Source of the DNA: Puccinia triticina
Lineage: Eukaryota > Basidiomycota > Pucciniomycetes > Pucciniales > Pucciniaceae
Direction of reading: 5' to 3'
Assembly: GCF_026914185.1 (NCBI RefSeq)
Contig: NC_070568.1
Span: forward strand, 2,128,001-2,192,000
Length of the DNA stretch: 64,000 bases
The translations under genes were made by a program, and so were the position numbers. A model generated the notes under the pieces. The model was not told the origin of the DNA. It ran no database searches and saw nothing but the letters and a program-made list of their open reading frames with translations. Below, in pieces: positions 8,123-17,552 of this stretch (position 1 is the first letter of the stretch; each line of letters starts with the position of its first letter).

Positions 8123-9372
8123 ATGTCCTTTCCCCCTCGTCACGCTTCTGGAATCTTTGTTCGGCCTTTCTCGAAATCTTGTTTACTTGAGCAAGTTGTA
8201 GGTCTCTTTTAGTATCCACATCTTCCTCGCTTGGCATCATCATCGGGCTAATTCCTCTGTGACTTTCCTTCAGTATCAGTCTCTGTTCTTCCTCATCATG
8301 GCCAACTAGTCAAGTATCTCAATGGGAACATCGAGGTAAAGCATTGGCTGGTATTGAAATCTCTCGGGATGAATTCCATACTGAATCATTTCTCTTTTCC
8401 CGAAATCTTGTTTCAGACGGCGGCGGTCTCTCTACTCTCTCAAACTTTTTTCTGACTTTTAAACTGGTCTTTGTATCTTTAGTTGTCCTTATTTTCGGGT
8501 GTTTCTCAAATCCAATGCCTTTGATTTGTGACCTTCTCAAACTGCGAAAGCCCTTCCTCAGAGTACTTCTTGAATTGTTTTTGGCCTTCAGGAACAAACC
8601 TGGGATACTCAAGCAATCCTAACTTTTCTTATCCTCATAGTCACCGAATGCATATATCTATATTCCAAGTTTTACAATCGTGCATGGTGTATTTTCCGAA
8701 AGAGAGAAAGAAATCACAATTTACCCTTGCTTAATGTTATTTGGGGAACACGAGCTGCCTCTGTTTCCTGGTCTTCGAGCAGAGTGCAAGCTCTTCCGAA
8801 GTGCCCGGGATTGCCTTAAGAGACAAAGACAAATGTAGTGGCTCGCAAAATGTCCAGAAACAACAATATATATAAGGCCTACCGCTGTCAACCAGCGTCA
8901 CCTCGCTCCCATGTTGTGATTCTTTTCCAGTTTCTGCTCGGGGGTATTCACTCATCGAGCCCGATAGAAAACTGTATTTTACCTCCCCTTGGATAATATA
9001 GTTAGCCCTATTGCATGACTTCTGCCCCCCTCCCCTAGTGTAATCCTGTTTTGCTTTTTCCTCGGGGGTATTAACCAATTGAGCTCGATAGAAAAATTGA
9101 TTTTACTTACCCTCCCTAGGTTGACCCGTACACAGTTGAGAAGTCTGAGGCAGGTTGAGCTCGATAGTTCTGAGGGTTTGAGGTCTCGGTGGATGTGTCC
9201 GTCAGGCCACCTTAGCCCTATAGCTTCCCGAAAGGAGGCATATCTGATTCTTATTATTTGCCGGGAACGGGAAAAAGCATGCTGAGTGTGTAGTTTACAT
9301 GTACAGCAAAGTCGCGATGCGGTTTAGTATTCCGTGCGAGTGCTTTGATGAAAACACGTCGCGCGCGCCCCC

Positions 9373-9447
9373 TTTGAGATCACGCGGTCACGCCCCAATG
9401 CGTGCGCAGCGCAAGACGCCGAGCCCACCTGCACCGGTCTATAAAAG
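9373..9447 (+). promoter_or_regulatory. Array promoter block (short form) and TATA box, locus 4
   Basis: TTTGAGATCACGCGG is followed almost directly by TGCGCAGCGCAAGACG and TATAAAAG (9440-9447). The GACGAGGGTCTTGGCAGC segment found at the other loci is missing, so this promoter is a natural internal deletion. Confidence 0.7.
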
Positions 9448-9517
9448 ACCAACCACCAAGACCGCACTACCTACCTCCAACCATCACCTCGCCCTCCTCT
9501 TCACCCATAAAAAAAGA

Positions 9518-9714
9518 ATGCCTCCCCCACAAGTTGTCGTCTGCACCAACCACGGCAAGGAGATTGGTGGCGGCAACCACTACTGCATTATCTGCCGCAC
9601 CCCCGCTCCCGCCACCCCTCCCGGTAAGTTGAACAAACCCTCTTCGCACGATCCGATCACTTCTGAAACCGACTGACCAGTGATTCAACCTCTGTTCTAA
9701 TCTTCCCAGCCTGA
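9518..9714 (+). CDS. Small-protein array locus 4 (unit 1), hybrid MPPPQ/CTNHG type
   Basis: Exon 1 (9518-9623, 35 codons plus one base) combines the MPPPQVVV start of the NEGG subfamily with the CTNHG segment of the other, then KEIGGGNHYCIICR, TPAPATPP. Arg-Thr-Pro replaces Arg-Ala-Pro here only. Intron 9624-9709 (86 nt), then CCTGA at 9710-9714: 36 residues. With the intron retained, the frame stays open to a TGA at 9674-9676. Downstream: donor GTAGGT at 9798, exon 9882-9949, intron 9950-10037, next exon from ACGGCGGTGG at 10038. The promoter is the short form. The mosaic sequence suggests recombination or conversion between subfamilies. Confidence 0.78.
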
Positions 9715-10461
9715 ATTTCCCTTCTCGTTAACTTCTAGGCTCCTGCAATCTTGCTTTCGGCTTTCTGGAACTCCTTTTTGTTTTTCCTGAGAAAAGTGTA
9801 GGTGTGTCTCTTCCAGGATCCACATCGAAATCAGCCTTGTATTTGTTCCTTTGTCCTGACTTGATTTTCCACAAATTTCAGTGCGTGTACATATCATAGT
9901 CAGTTCAAATCACCCCCGAACAGCCAAGTATCTCAATGCGAACATCGAGGTGAGGTATTGGATACTATTGAAATCTCTCGGGTTGGATTCCACACTGAAT
10001 CCCTCTCCTTTCCCTGACAATTTGTGATATACTTCAGACGGCGGTGGCCTCTCCACTATCCCAATTGTTTCTCTGCTTTTCCACCATGTCTTTGTATCTT
10101 TAGTTTTCCCTGTTTTCCGGCCTTTCTGAAATTCAAAGCCTTCAATTTTTTTCCTTCTCAAAGTGGGAAAGCCCATTTACATTCCGTCTCAAAGCACTCG
10201 TCGGATACTCAAGCAATTCTTCATTGTATGTATACTTAGTGGTGAAATGTTGTTGGCCACTTCCAACGCCTTGATCCTACATGATCATGTTTTCATACTG
10301 CCAAATAGTGGGCTTGTTGCCTACGTTTAACTTTCACCTCGGCATATTCGCCACCGATAAATGCCACTCGTCCAACAAGGCAAGCTGAGTAGGATTCTGA
10401 GGTGGCTAGCGAAATGGCTGCGTTGTTTTAATATTCCGTCAGAGTGCTTTCGCGGGTCCCC

Positions 10462-10550
10462 ATTGTGATCACGCGGCGGTCGCTTGGACGAGGGTCTTGG
10501 CAGCTTGCGCAGCGCAAAGCACGGAGCCCACGTTCGGCGGTCTATAAAGA
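10462..10550 (+). promoter_or_regulatory. Array promoter block and TATA box, locus 5
   Basis: ATTGTGATCACGCGGCGGTC, GACGAGGGTCTTGGCAGC, TTGCGCAGCGCAAAGC and TATAAAGA at 10543-10550. Loci 1, 5 and 8 share the GCGCAAAGCAC variant. Confidence 0.75.
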
Positions 10551-10610
10551 ACGCACCACCAAGACCGGACTACCTAGCTCCAACACTCCTCCCTACCCAC
10601 TCAAAAAAAG

Positions 10611-10807
10611 ATGCCTCCTCCACAAGTTGTTGTCGTCAAGAACGAGGGTGGCAAGGAGATTGGAGGCGGCAACCACTACTGCATCATCTGCCGCGCCCCT
10701 GCTTCACCTACCCCTTCAGGTAAGCACCCCAAGTCCTCTGCATCACATTCCTCTCGCAGAATCCCTCGGCGGACTCGGCTTCTGATTTCACTCTATTCCC
10801 AGCCTGA
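10611..10807 (+). CDS. Small-protein array locus 5 (unit 1), NEGG type
   Basis: Exon 1 (10611-10719) encodes MPPPQVVVVKNEGG, the KEIGGGNHYCIICRAP core and ASPTPS. Intron 10720-10802 (83 nt), then CCTGA at 10803-10807: 37 residues. The NEGG subfamily lacks the first Cys and the His or Gln of the CTN(H/Q)G type, so any metal site would rest on the shared HYCIIC alone. Downstream splice signals: donor GTAGGT at 10880, exon 10954-11044 ending before GTAAGA. That exon contains a long A run (10979-10994) interrupted by G in unit 3. The ATG at 10611 is chosen because it follows the TATA box by 68 bp; an ATG at 10444 lies upstream of the box. Confidence 0.78.
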
Positions 10808-11673
10808 AAACCTTTTCTGCTTTTCTTGATCTGATGGTCGGGCGCCTGGAAGTCTCCCCACCATACTCTTCCTCATGCCGTAGGTTCCTTTCAATGTATA
10901 TTCATCTGGTCTCATTTGCACTGAACTCCCCAGACATTTCTGGTTGCCCTTAGCTCGCCCCTCACGTTTTCTCCGAAAAAAAAAAAAAAAAAAAGCCCTG
11001 TTGATCACAGCAGAAAAATCAAGTCGACATATCTACACAACCATGTAAGACTTGCTATCCTCCCAACATTGCTTGGCTATTGGGCTGATCTCTTGATCGT
11101 TCTCTCCCTTTCGGCCCTCTCGGTACATAGGATCCCCTCCTTTCTGATTTATCTATCTCTTGTTTTTATCACCATCTGTTGTAACTTTACCTTTTCGATC
11201 CTCAGAGTCGCGGAAGTCTGAGCTTTGTAAAGCTTGATTTATTTGAATGTATGAGGTCGGGTTGGATGTGGCCGCAAGACCTGGCTAGCCTTATGACTTC
11301 CGAACCCCTGCCCTAATATAATCCTGATCGGCTTTTTGGTCGGGGGTATGAACCAATCGAGCTCTAGGGAAAACTAGAGTTTAAGCTCACTAGGTTGAAC
11401 CAGAAACACACACAGCTGAGAATTCTGGGGCGAGTTGAGTTCGGTGAGGTCCAGTGGATGTGGCCGTCAGACCACCTGAGGCCTCTCACTTCCCCGACAG
11501 GAGGAATACTCTTTACTGCCAGGCAAGGGCCGGATGAGTGTCTCTAGTTTCTTAGAAGGCTTACAGCGTAGTCGCGACGTGGGTTAGGATTCCGTCCGAG
11601 TGTCCGCGCGCCCCTTTTGAGATTGAGATCACGCGGTGACTTGTTGCATAAGCAGAACACGAGTCGCACGTCC

Positions 11674-11762
11674 TTTGTGGACACGCGGCGGTTGCCTGGA
11701 CGAGGGTCTTGGTAGTTTGCGCAGCGCGAGACGCTGAGCCCACCTTGCCCTGCCTATAAAAG
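11674..11762 (+). promoter_or_regulatory. Array promoter block and TATA box, locus 6
   Basis: Closely matches the locus-2 promoter, including the duplicated CACGCGG words, with TATAAAAG at 11755-11762. Confidence 0.75.
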
Positions 11763-11835
11763 ACGAACCACCAAGACCGAACTACCTACCTCCAACCATC
11801 ACCTCGCCCTCCTCCTGACCTCAGGAAAAAAAACA

Positions 11836-12053
11836 ATGCCTCCCAAAGTTACTGTTGTCTGCACCAACCAGGGCAAGGAGATCGGTGGCGGCAACCACTA
11901 CTGCATCATCTGCCGCGCCCCCGCTCCCACCACCCCCCCCCAGTAAGTGAAAATAATCCTCTTCGCACAACACGACTCCTGCAGAACGACTCGACTGACC
12001 CAAGATTCCACTTTTACTTTGACGCTCCCAGCCTGAATTCTCCTCCCGCCTGA
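11836..12053 (+). CDS. Small-protein array locus 6 (unit 1), CTNQG type, frame-shifted tail
   Basis: Exon 1 starts MPPKVTVVCTNQG, then the KEIGGGNHYCIICRAP core. A run of nine C's (11933-11941) adds one base compared with locus 9 (CCCCTCCC), so the donor at 11943 is in phase 2. Splicing to the usual acceptor (exon 2 from 12032) gives a different tail, HLNSPPA, ending at 12053 (42 residues). Without splicing, CAG-TAA ends the protein at 11946 (36 residues). The C9 tract is the same in all three units. Downstream: donor GTAGGT at 12122 and exon 12195-12252. It is probably functional in either form, but it is the clearest candidate for a drifting copy. Confidence 0.65.
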
Positions 12054-12811
12054 GGCTCCTGCATCCTGCAAACTTACTTTGGCCTTTCTGGAACTCTTTT
12101 TTTTTTTTCTCCGAGCAAACCGTAGGTCTCTTTCAATATCCACATCCTCCTCACTCGAAACCAGCCTTGTACTAATTTTTTCCTCCACTATCAGTCTATC
12201 GCTCGGGCACCATCGTGGCTGAGCATCCGATTATCTCAATTGAAAAATCGAGGTAAGGTATTGGATATTGAAATCCCTCCGGTTGAATAACACACTGATA
12301 TCTTTCCACTCTTCTCTTAGCACTGTGGGATACATTTCCGACGGCGGTGGTTTCTTTACTCTCCTTTGTGATTTGCAGCCATGTCGTTATATATTTAGTT
12401 CTCTTTTCGTGCAGATGTTTTTGAAATTCAATGCCTCTTGCCTTAATCAAGCTCCGAGAAAAAATAGTCTTTTCATGATTGAACAGTATTCTTGTTTCTT
12501 AAAGCATAGGACACCAATATGCGTCACTTGTCCAGCACCGCCAGCTGAGTAAACAGGACATTCGCAGCAAAATGGGGTTGAGTCTGATCGCTCCCAATGT
12601 GCCAGGTCCGGGTGGATGCGGCTGCCCCACCTTAATTTTACCCTTTTCACTTTCCCAAAAGGAGAATTGGGAATAATCTAGTGTTTTTTTATATTTGTCT
12701 GAACCAGGCCGGCAGAAGGTGTACAGTTTTTTTTAGGGGGCTAGCCAAGTCGCGAGGCGAGTCAGCATTCCGTACGAGTGCTTTGATGTGAAACCCGACT
12801 CGCGCGCCCCC

Positions 12812-12900
12812 TTTGTGATCACGCGGCGGTCGCCTCGACGAGGGTGTTGGCAGCTTGCGCAGCGCGAGACGCTGAGCCCACCTTCGCCTGTCTATAAAAG
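12812..12900 (+). promoter_or_regulatory. Array promoter block and TATA box, locus 7
   Basis: Near-identical to the locus-3 promoter. TATAAAAG is at 12893-12900. In unit 2 the box has become TATATAAAAG (37195-37204). Confidence 0.75.
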
Positions 12901-13016
12901 ACGAACCACCAAGACCGAACTACCTCCCTCCAACCATCACCTCGCCTTCCTCCTCACCCCCTCAGGAAAAACAAAAACAAAAACAAAAAAACAAAAACAA
13001 AAAACAAAAAACAAAA

Positions 13017-13210
13017 ATGCCTCCGGTTACCTGCACCAACCACGGCAAGGAGATTGGTGGCGGCAACCACTACTGCATCATCTGCCGCGCCCCCGCTCCC
13101 CCCACCCCTGCCGGTAAGTGAAAAGAATCCTCTTTGCACAATCCGACTCCCGAAGAGCGACTCGACTGACCCAAATTTCCATTTTGACTCTGATCATGTT
13201 CCTAGCCTGA
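13017..13210 (+). CDS. Small-protein array locus 7 (unit 1), CTNHG type
   Basis: Exon 1 (13017-13113) gives MPPVTCTNHG, the core and PPTPA. Intron 13114-13205 (92 nt), then CCTGA at 13206-13210: 33 residues. The 124-bp leader from the TATA box is the longest because of a (CAAAAA)n-like tract at 12966-13016 ending directly at the ATG; units 2 and 3 carry CAACAAC in it. Downstream: GTAGGT at 13286, exon 13368-13423, intron 13424-13504, next exon at 13505. The stretch from here to about 13710 is almost identical to that of locus 3, showing an older internal block duplication. Confidence 0.8.
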
Positions 13211-13943
13211 ATTTCCTTTCCCCCTCGTCACGCTTCTGGACTCTTTCTTCGGCCTTTCCCGAAATATTGTTGACTTGAGCATGTTGTAGGTCTCTTTCAA
13301 TATCCACATCTTCCTCGCTTGGAATCATCATCGGGCTAATTCCTCTGTGACTTTCCTTCAGTATCAGTCTCTGCTCTTCCTCATCATGGCCAGCTAGTCA
13401 AGTATCTCAATGGGAACATCGAGGTAAAGCATTGGCTGGTATTGAAATCTCTCGGGATGAATTCCATACTGAATCATTTCTCTTTTCCCGAAATCTTGTT
13501 TCAGACGGCGGCGGTCTCTCTACTCTCTCAAACTTTTTTCTGACTTTTAAACTGGTCTTTGTATCTTTAGTTGTCCTTATTTTCGGGTGTTTCTGAAATC
13601 CAATGCCTTTGATTTGTGACCTTCTCAAACTGCGAAAGCCCTTCCTCAGAGTACTTCTTGAATTGTTTTTGGCCTTCAGGAACAAACCTGGGATACTCAA
13701 GCAATCCTTCATTGCATCCTTGCCGTTAAAAGGTTGTTATCACCTTGATCCTACATACCTGGATTATGCTCTCAGACCGCCAAATAGTGGGTGCGTCTCA
13801 CCGCAAAAGTATCGGCCACAGATGAGAGCCACTCGTCAAGCATTAAGGCAAGCGGAGTAGGCTTCTCAGGTGGCTTCCGGCATGACTATGCAGTTTAGTA
13901 TGCCGTCCGAGTGCTTTCGGGCGTCCCCTCTCGCCCGTCCTCC

Positions 13944-14025
13944 TTTGTCATCACGCGGCGGTCAGAGGGTCTTGGCACCTTGCGCAGCGCAAAGCACTGA
14001 GCCCACCTTTGCCGCTCTACAAAAG
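13944..14025 (+). promoter_or_regulatory. Array promoter block with altered TATA box, locus 8
   Basis: TTTGTCATCACGCGGCGGTC, AGAGGGTCTTGGCACC and TTGCGCAGCGCAAAGC, but the box reads TACAAAAG (14018-14025) in all three units. A weaker core promoter is plausible (inference). Confidence 0.7.
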
Positions 14026-14084
14026 ACGCACTACCAAGACCAGACTACCTACCTCCAACCTTCCTGCTTACCCACTAAAAACAG

Positions 14085-14285
14085 ATGCCTCCTCCACAAG
14101 TTATCGTCGTCAAGAACGAGGGTGGCAAGGAGATTGGAGGCGGCAACCACTACTGCATCATCTGCCGCGCCCCCGCTCCACCTACCCCTCCAAGTAAGCA
14201 CCCCAAATCCTCTTCATCGCATTACTCGCTAGCTTAGATCCCCTCGACAGGCTCATCTTCTGCTTTCCCACCATTCCCAGCCTGA
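14085..14285 (+). CDS. Small-protein array locus 8 (unit 1), NEGG type
   Basis: Exon 1 (14085-14193) gives MPPPQVIVVKNEGG, the core and APPTPP. The split codon is A+CC (Thr rather than Ala). Intron 14194-14280 (87 nt), CCTGA at 14281-14285: 37 residues. With the intron retained the frame opens for 14 more residues to a TAG. The TATA box is altered to TACAAAAG. Downstream: donor GTAGGT at 14358, exon 14431-14515 ending before GTAAGA, homologous to 10954-11044 of locus 5. The 72 bp at 13749-13820 upstream of this promoter are absent in units 2 and 3. Confidence 0.75.
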
Positions 14286-14632
14286 ACCCCTCTCCTGGTC
14301 TTATTTATATGATGCTTTGGCGCCTGGAAGTCTCCCCATCGTACTCCTCCTCGCGGCGTAGGTTCGCTTCAATGAATAATCATCTGGTATTATTTGTACT
14401 AACTCCTTAAATATTTTTGGTCGCCCTTAGTTCTCCCTCCTACCCATTCGCACAAACAACACTCCGGTCAGTTGATCACCGCAGAATGATCAAGCTGACA
14501 GATCTGCGCAACAATGTAAGACTTGTTGTGCTCTCAACATTGCTTGACTATTGGACTGATTTCTCTCTTTGATCCTCTCCCAGCTTTAAGTACATAGGAG
14601 CTCCCTCCTTTCTGATCTATTCATCATTTGTC

Positions 14633-14722
14633 TTTGTCGCCATCTTTTCTCTTTGTCGCCATCTTTTCTCTTTATCGCCGCTTTTCTCTTTATCGCCACT
14701 TTTCTCTTTATCGCCATCTTTC
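14633..14722. repeat. 18-19 bp minisatellite, five copies (unit 1)
   Basis: Tandem units of TTTGTCGCCATCTTTTCTC and TTTATCGCCACTTTTCTC, five in a row, downstream of locus 8. A Lys/Asp-rich minus-strand frame across it is a by-product. Confidence 0.85.
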
Positions 14723-15519
14723 ATAATGTTACCTTTTCTTGCTTTTTTGATCCTGAGAGTCACGGAATCCATATATTTATTCAAGCTTCCCGATCTTACA
14801 TCGTGTGTTATCCATAACAGAGAAAGATAGTACAAGTTACCCTTGTTTGATGTTACTTGGGGAGCAATGAGCTGCTTGTGTTTCCGGGTCTTCGAAAAGA
14901 GGGAAACCTCATCCCAAGGCAGGGCATTCAAGATATATGCATTGGCTCGGCAAGGGACCAGAGAAATAGGGCCGAGCGCTGTTCCGCCCCTGGTGTGATT
15001 TTGTTCCTGTACCCGTGTCCACTCGGGCGTATTCACTTATCGAGCTGGATAGAAAAATTTATTTTACGGCACCTATGTCAGCCCGTACACACCTTGGAAG
15101 TCTGAGGTGTGTAGAGCTTGATTTCTTTGAATGTTTGAGATCGGGGTTGGATGTGGCCGTAAGACCTGGCTAGCCCTATGACTTCCGACCCTCTCCCCCA
15201 GTGTAATCCTATTCGGCTTTTTGATCAGGGGTAGGAACCAATCGAGCTCTAGGGAAAGCTAGATTTTACGCTCAGGCGAGTAGAGTTCGGTGAGGTCCGG
15301 TGGGTGTGGCCGTCGCATCACCTGAGCCCTGTCAATTTCCGGAAAGGAGAAATAATCTTTACTATCAGGAAAGGAGAAATAATCTTTACTGTCAGGCAAA
15401 GGCCGGCTGAGTGTGTCCAGTTTCTTAGGAGGCTTACAGCGTAGTCGCGACGCCGGTTAGCATTCCGTCCGAGTGCTACACAATCCGCGCGCCCCCTTTG
15501 AGATCACTCGCGCGTCCCC

Positions 15520-15608
15520 TTTGTGATCACGCGGCGGTCGCCTCGACGAGGGTCTTGGCAGCTTGCGCAGCGCGAGACGCTGAGCCCACCTTCCCCTGTC
15601 TATAAAAG
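15520..15608 (+). promoter_or_regulatory. Array promoter block and TATA box, locus 9
   Basis: TTTGTGATCACGCGGCGGTC, GACGAGGGTCTTGGCAGC, TTGCGCAGCGCGAGAC and TATAAAAG at 15601-15608. A second, partial GAGATCACTCGCGCG copy lies just upstream. Confidence 0.75.
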
Positions 15609-15679
15609 ACGGACCACCAAGACCGAATTACCTACCTCCAACCATCACCTCGCCCTCCTCCTGACCTCAGGATAAAAAA

Positions 15680-15880
15680 ATGCCACCCAAAGTTACTGCT
15701 GTCTGCACCAACCAGGGCAAGGAGATCGGTGGCGGCAACCACTACTGCATCATCTGCCGCGCCCCCACTCCCCCCACCCCTCCCAGTAAGTGAAATAAAA
15801 TCTTCTTCGCACAATCTGACTGCTGAAGAGCGACTCGACTGACCCAACATTCCACTTTTACTCTCGTATCCCTAGCCTGA
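15680..15880 (+). CDS. Small-protein array locus 9 (unit 1), CTNQG type
   Basis: Exon 1 (15680-15785) gives MPPKVTAVCTNQG, the core with RAPTPPTPP. The split codon is A+CC (Thr). Intron 15786-15875 (90 nt), CCTGA at 15876-15880: 36 residues. Intron retention would add only Ser-Lys before TGA. Downstream: GTAGGT at 15954, exon 16038-16101, acceptor at 16188 followed by ACGGCGGCGG. This is the last locus of the array. Its 3' flank follows that of locus 2 until 16681, where a Helitron-like end begins, so a tenth locus was probably displaced or never copied. Confidence 0.78.
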
Positions 15881-16681
15881 ATTTTCATCCCCCCTCCTGA
15901 TCAGGCTCCTGGACCCTTGCTCCGTCTGGAACTCTTTTTTACACGAGCAAAGTGTAGGTCTCTTTCAATATCCACACACCTTCCCCGCCCCGAATTATCC
16001 TCATACTAATTCCTTCGTGATTTTCCTCCACTATCAGTCTGTGTATCACACTCGGTCCTGATCATGCCCGAAAATCAAAATATTTAAAGTGGAAAATCAA
16101 GGTGGGGATTGGATACTATTGAAATACTTTAGTTGAATTGTACACTGATATTCTCCCTCTCTTCCTAACACTTTGCGATATACCTCAGACGGCGGCGGTA
16201 TCTCCACTCTTCCTTTTTTGTTTTCCTGCTTTGCAGCTATATTTCTATTTATTTCTTTTTTGTTTGTTTTTTTTGTTGTAGCCATTTTTGAAATTGAATG
16301 CCTCTTGCCTTACTCAAGCTTTGAAAAAAGAAAAAAAAATCCATGATAACCTTGTGAACAAATGATGAACACTTTGACTGATCAACCCTCCCTCTTGCGG
16401 GTTATAAGGAGACTGAACTGCAGTCTTGTCTCTTTTCGACGGGCTAAGATAAGAAAACAGTGTCACTTCTCCAGTAACGCAAGCTGAGTAAACAGGACAT
16501 TTGCAGGTAGATAAGGTTGAGAACCAACCAACATGTTTTTCCAGCAATGCAAGATGAACATTTGCAAGGAAATAGGTTTGCACCTGATTGCTCCCAATTT
16601 TCCAGGGCCAGGTGGATATGGCTGTCCCACCTTTTTCCCAAAACTAGAATTGGGAATTATCCAGTTTTTTTTTTTTATACA

Positions 16682-16711
16682 CTAGAGGCCAAGGCAGCTG
16701 CGCCGCTGCAG
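16682..16711 (-). mobile_element. Helitron-like 3' terminus A (unit 1)
   Basis: Read on the minus strand, this is a GC hairpin (GCAGC, 6-nt loop, GCTGC), a spacer (CTTGGCCT) and a final CTAG followed by T. That matches the Helitron 3' signature: a hairpin about 10 nt before CTRR, with insertion next to T. The same roughly 30-bp end occurs at 17553 and 22171 with changed but still pairing stems. The matching 5' TC end was not found, so the element's length is unknown; it would extend to the right. It interrupts the 3' flank of array locus 9. Confidence 0.55.
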
Positions 16712-17552
16712 GGTACAACACCCTGAAGACCAGGAACCATTTTTTTATACATGTACAACAAAACATGTTTAACTATATACATGCAACATTCTAGGTTCAG
16801 GTTTAATAAATACCACTATTTGGCATCCACCAATGTGCTGCAGAGGGTGAAAAAGGAAACCCCTGTACTGCCAGTTCAACAGAACTCAAGGCTTGGTGAA
16901 AGCCAAGTTTAGCTCTCAGGATACCACCCATGTGGTGGATGCCACATCAGCTTGGGAGCTAACCATGGCTCACTGTTAGCACTGCATCCAGAAAGCTCCT
17001 GCGGTGAAGTTTCTCTCAGGTTTGATTCCTGACTTAAAAGTTAAAAGATGGGTGAGAATGAAATCACTGTGTAACTACTGTATGGACTAAACACATGTCA
17101 CAGATTGCACACTCATGTTTTGAGAGGCTGGAGATCCAAGCTCCTTCCTCATCCCAAAATCTACCATATTTGATCCAGAACCCCCAGAACCCCAGACCCC
17201 AGGTTGTCTCTTCCTCTCCACAGACCAGAACTTATTATGTACATATCCAGGTTTATTAAAGAGGCAGTTTTTACAAAATCCAAAAAAAATCCAGAACAAG
17301 GGTTCCCCCTGCAAAGTCACCACAACAACAATAATGGTTTCCTCAAGGTACAAATGTGAAAAAAAGTTGCAAAACAGTGACTTATCAACAAATAGACAGG
17401 ATAAATGTGAAGCACAAAATCTCTCTGTGAGTATATACAAATTTGATCTCAGAAGAAAAGGATAGAGAAAAAGGAAAGTGGTTCAGAATCTACAATAATA
17501 TTCTAAGTATTACATGTGTAAGATTCATGAATAATGTATCTTACATATATAA
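16712..17552. other. Interior next to Helitron-like end A, no gene seen
   Basis: Only a 117-codon low-complexity minus-strand frame (17087-17440) without recognisable motifs. The same applies to 40945-41785. Confidence 0.45.

Larger units (their letters stand above)
6110..16655 (+). other. Conserved stem-loop block between array genes (ten copies in unit 1)
   Basis: A block of about 55-65 bp recurs near 6110, 6285, 7545, 9186, 11254, 11450, 12605, 15140, 15295 and 16604. The consensus is GGTGGATGTGGCCGTC, CCACCT, 15-25 bp, then CACTTCCCGAAAGGAG. The outer bases pair (GGTGG with CCACC). In the 6110, 11254 and 15140 copies both sides change together to GGTC/GACC or a close variant, consistent with RNA pairing. 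A second small hairpin (CTTT, CCCG, AAAG) follows in most copies. Position (after the spliced 3' exons, 200-280 bp before the next TATA box) would suit a transcript 3' end element or an upstream promoter element. Units 2 and 3 repeat the series from 30415 and 53568. Confidence 0.55.

Noticed and set aside
8280..8335. Longer protein made by skipping the CCTGA exon (frame ending VKYLNGNIE in loci 3 and 7)
   Set aside because: The frame is open in some loci but length differences of 8 bp shift it in loci 2 and 6 and locus 9 has a stop, so it is not conserved as coding.
10444..10785. 113-codon frame starting at 10444, and similar frames upstream of loci 2, 3 and 7
   Set aside because: They are in a different frame from the conserved protein and run through promoter and leader; they are shadows of conserved non-coding DNA.
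16362..16381. Box C/D-like motifs (ATGATGA then CTGA) in the locus-9 3' region
   Set aside because: Only 9 nt lie between the motifs, there is no terminal stem, and the other loci do not keep them.
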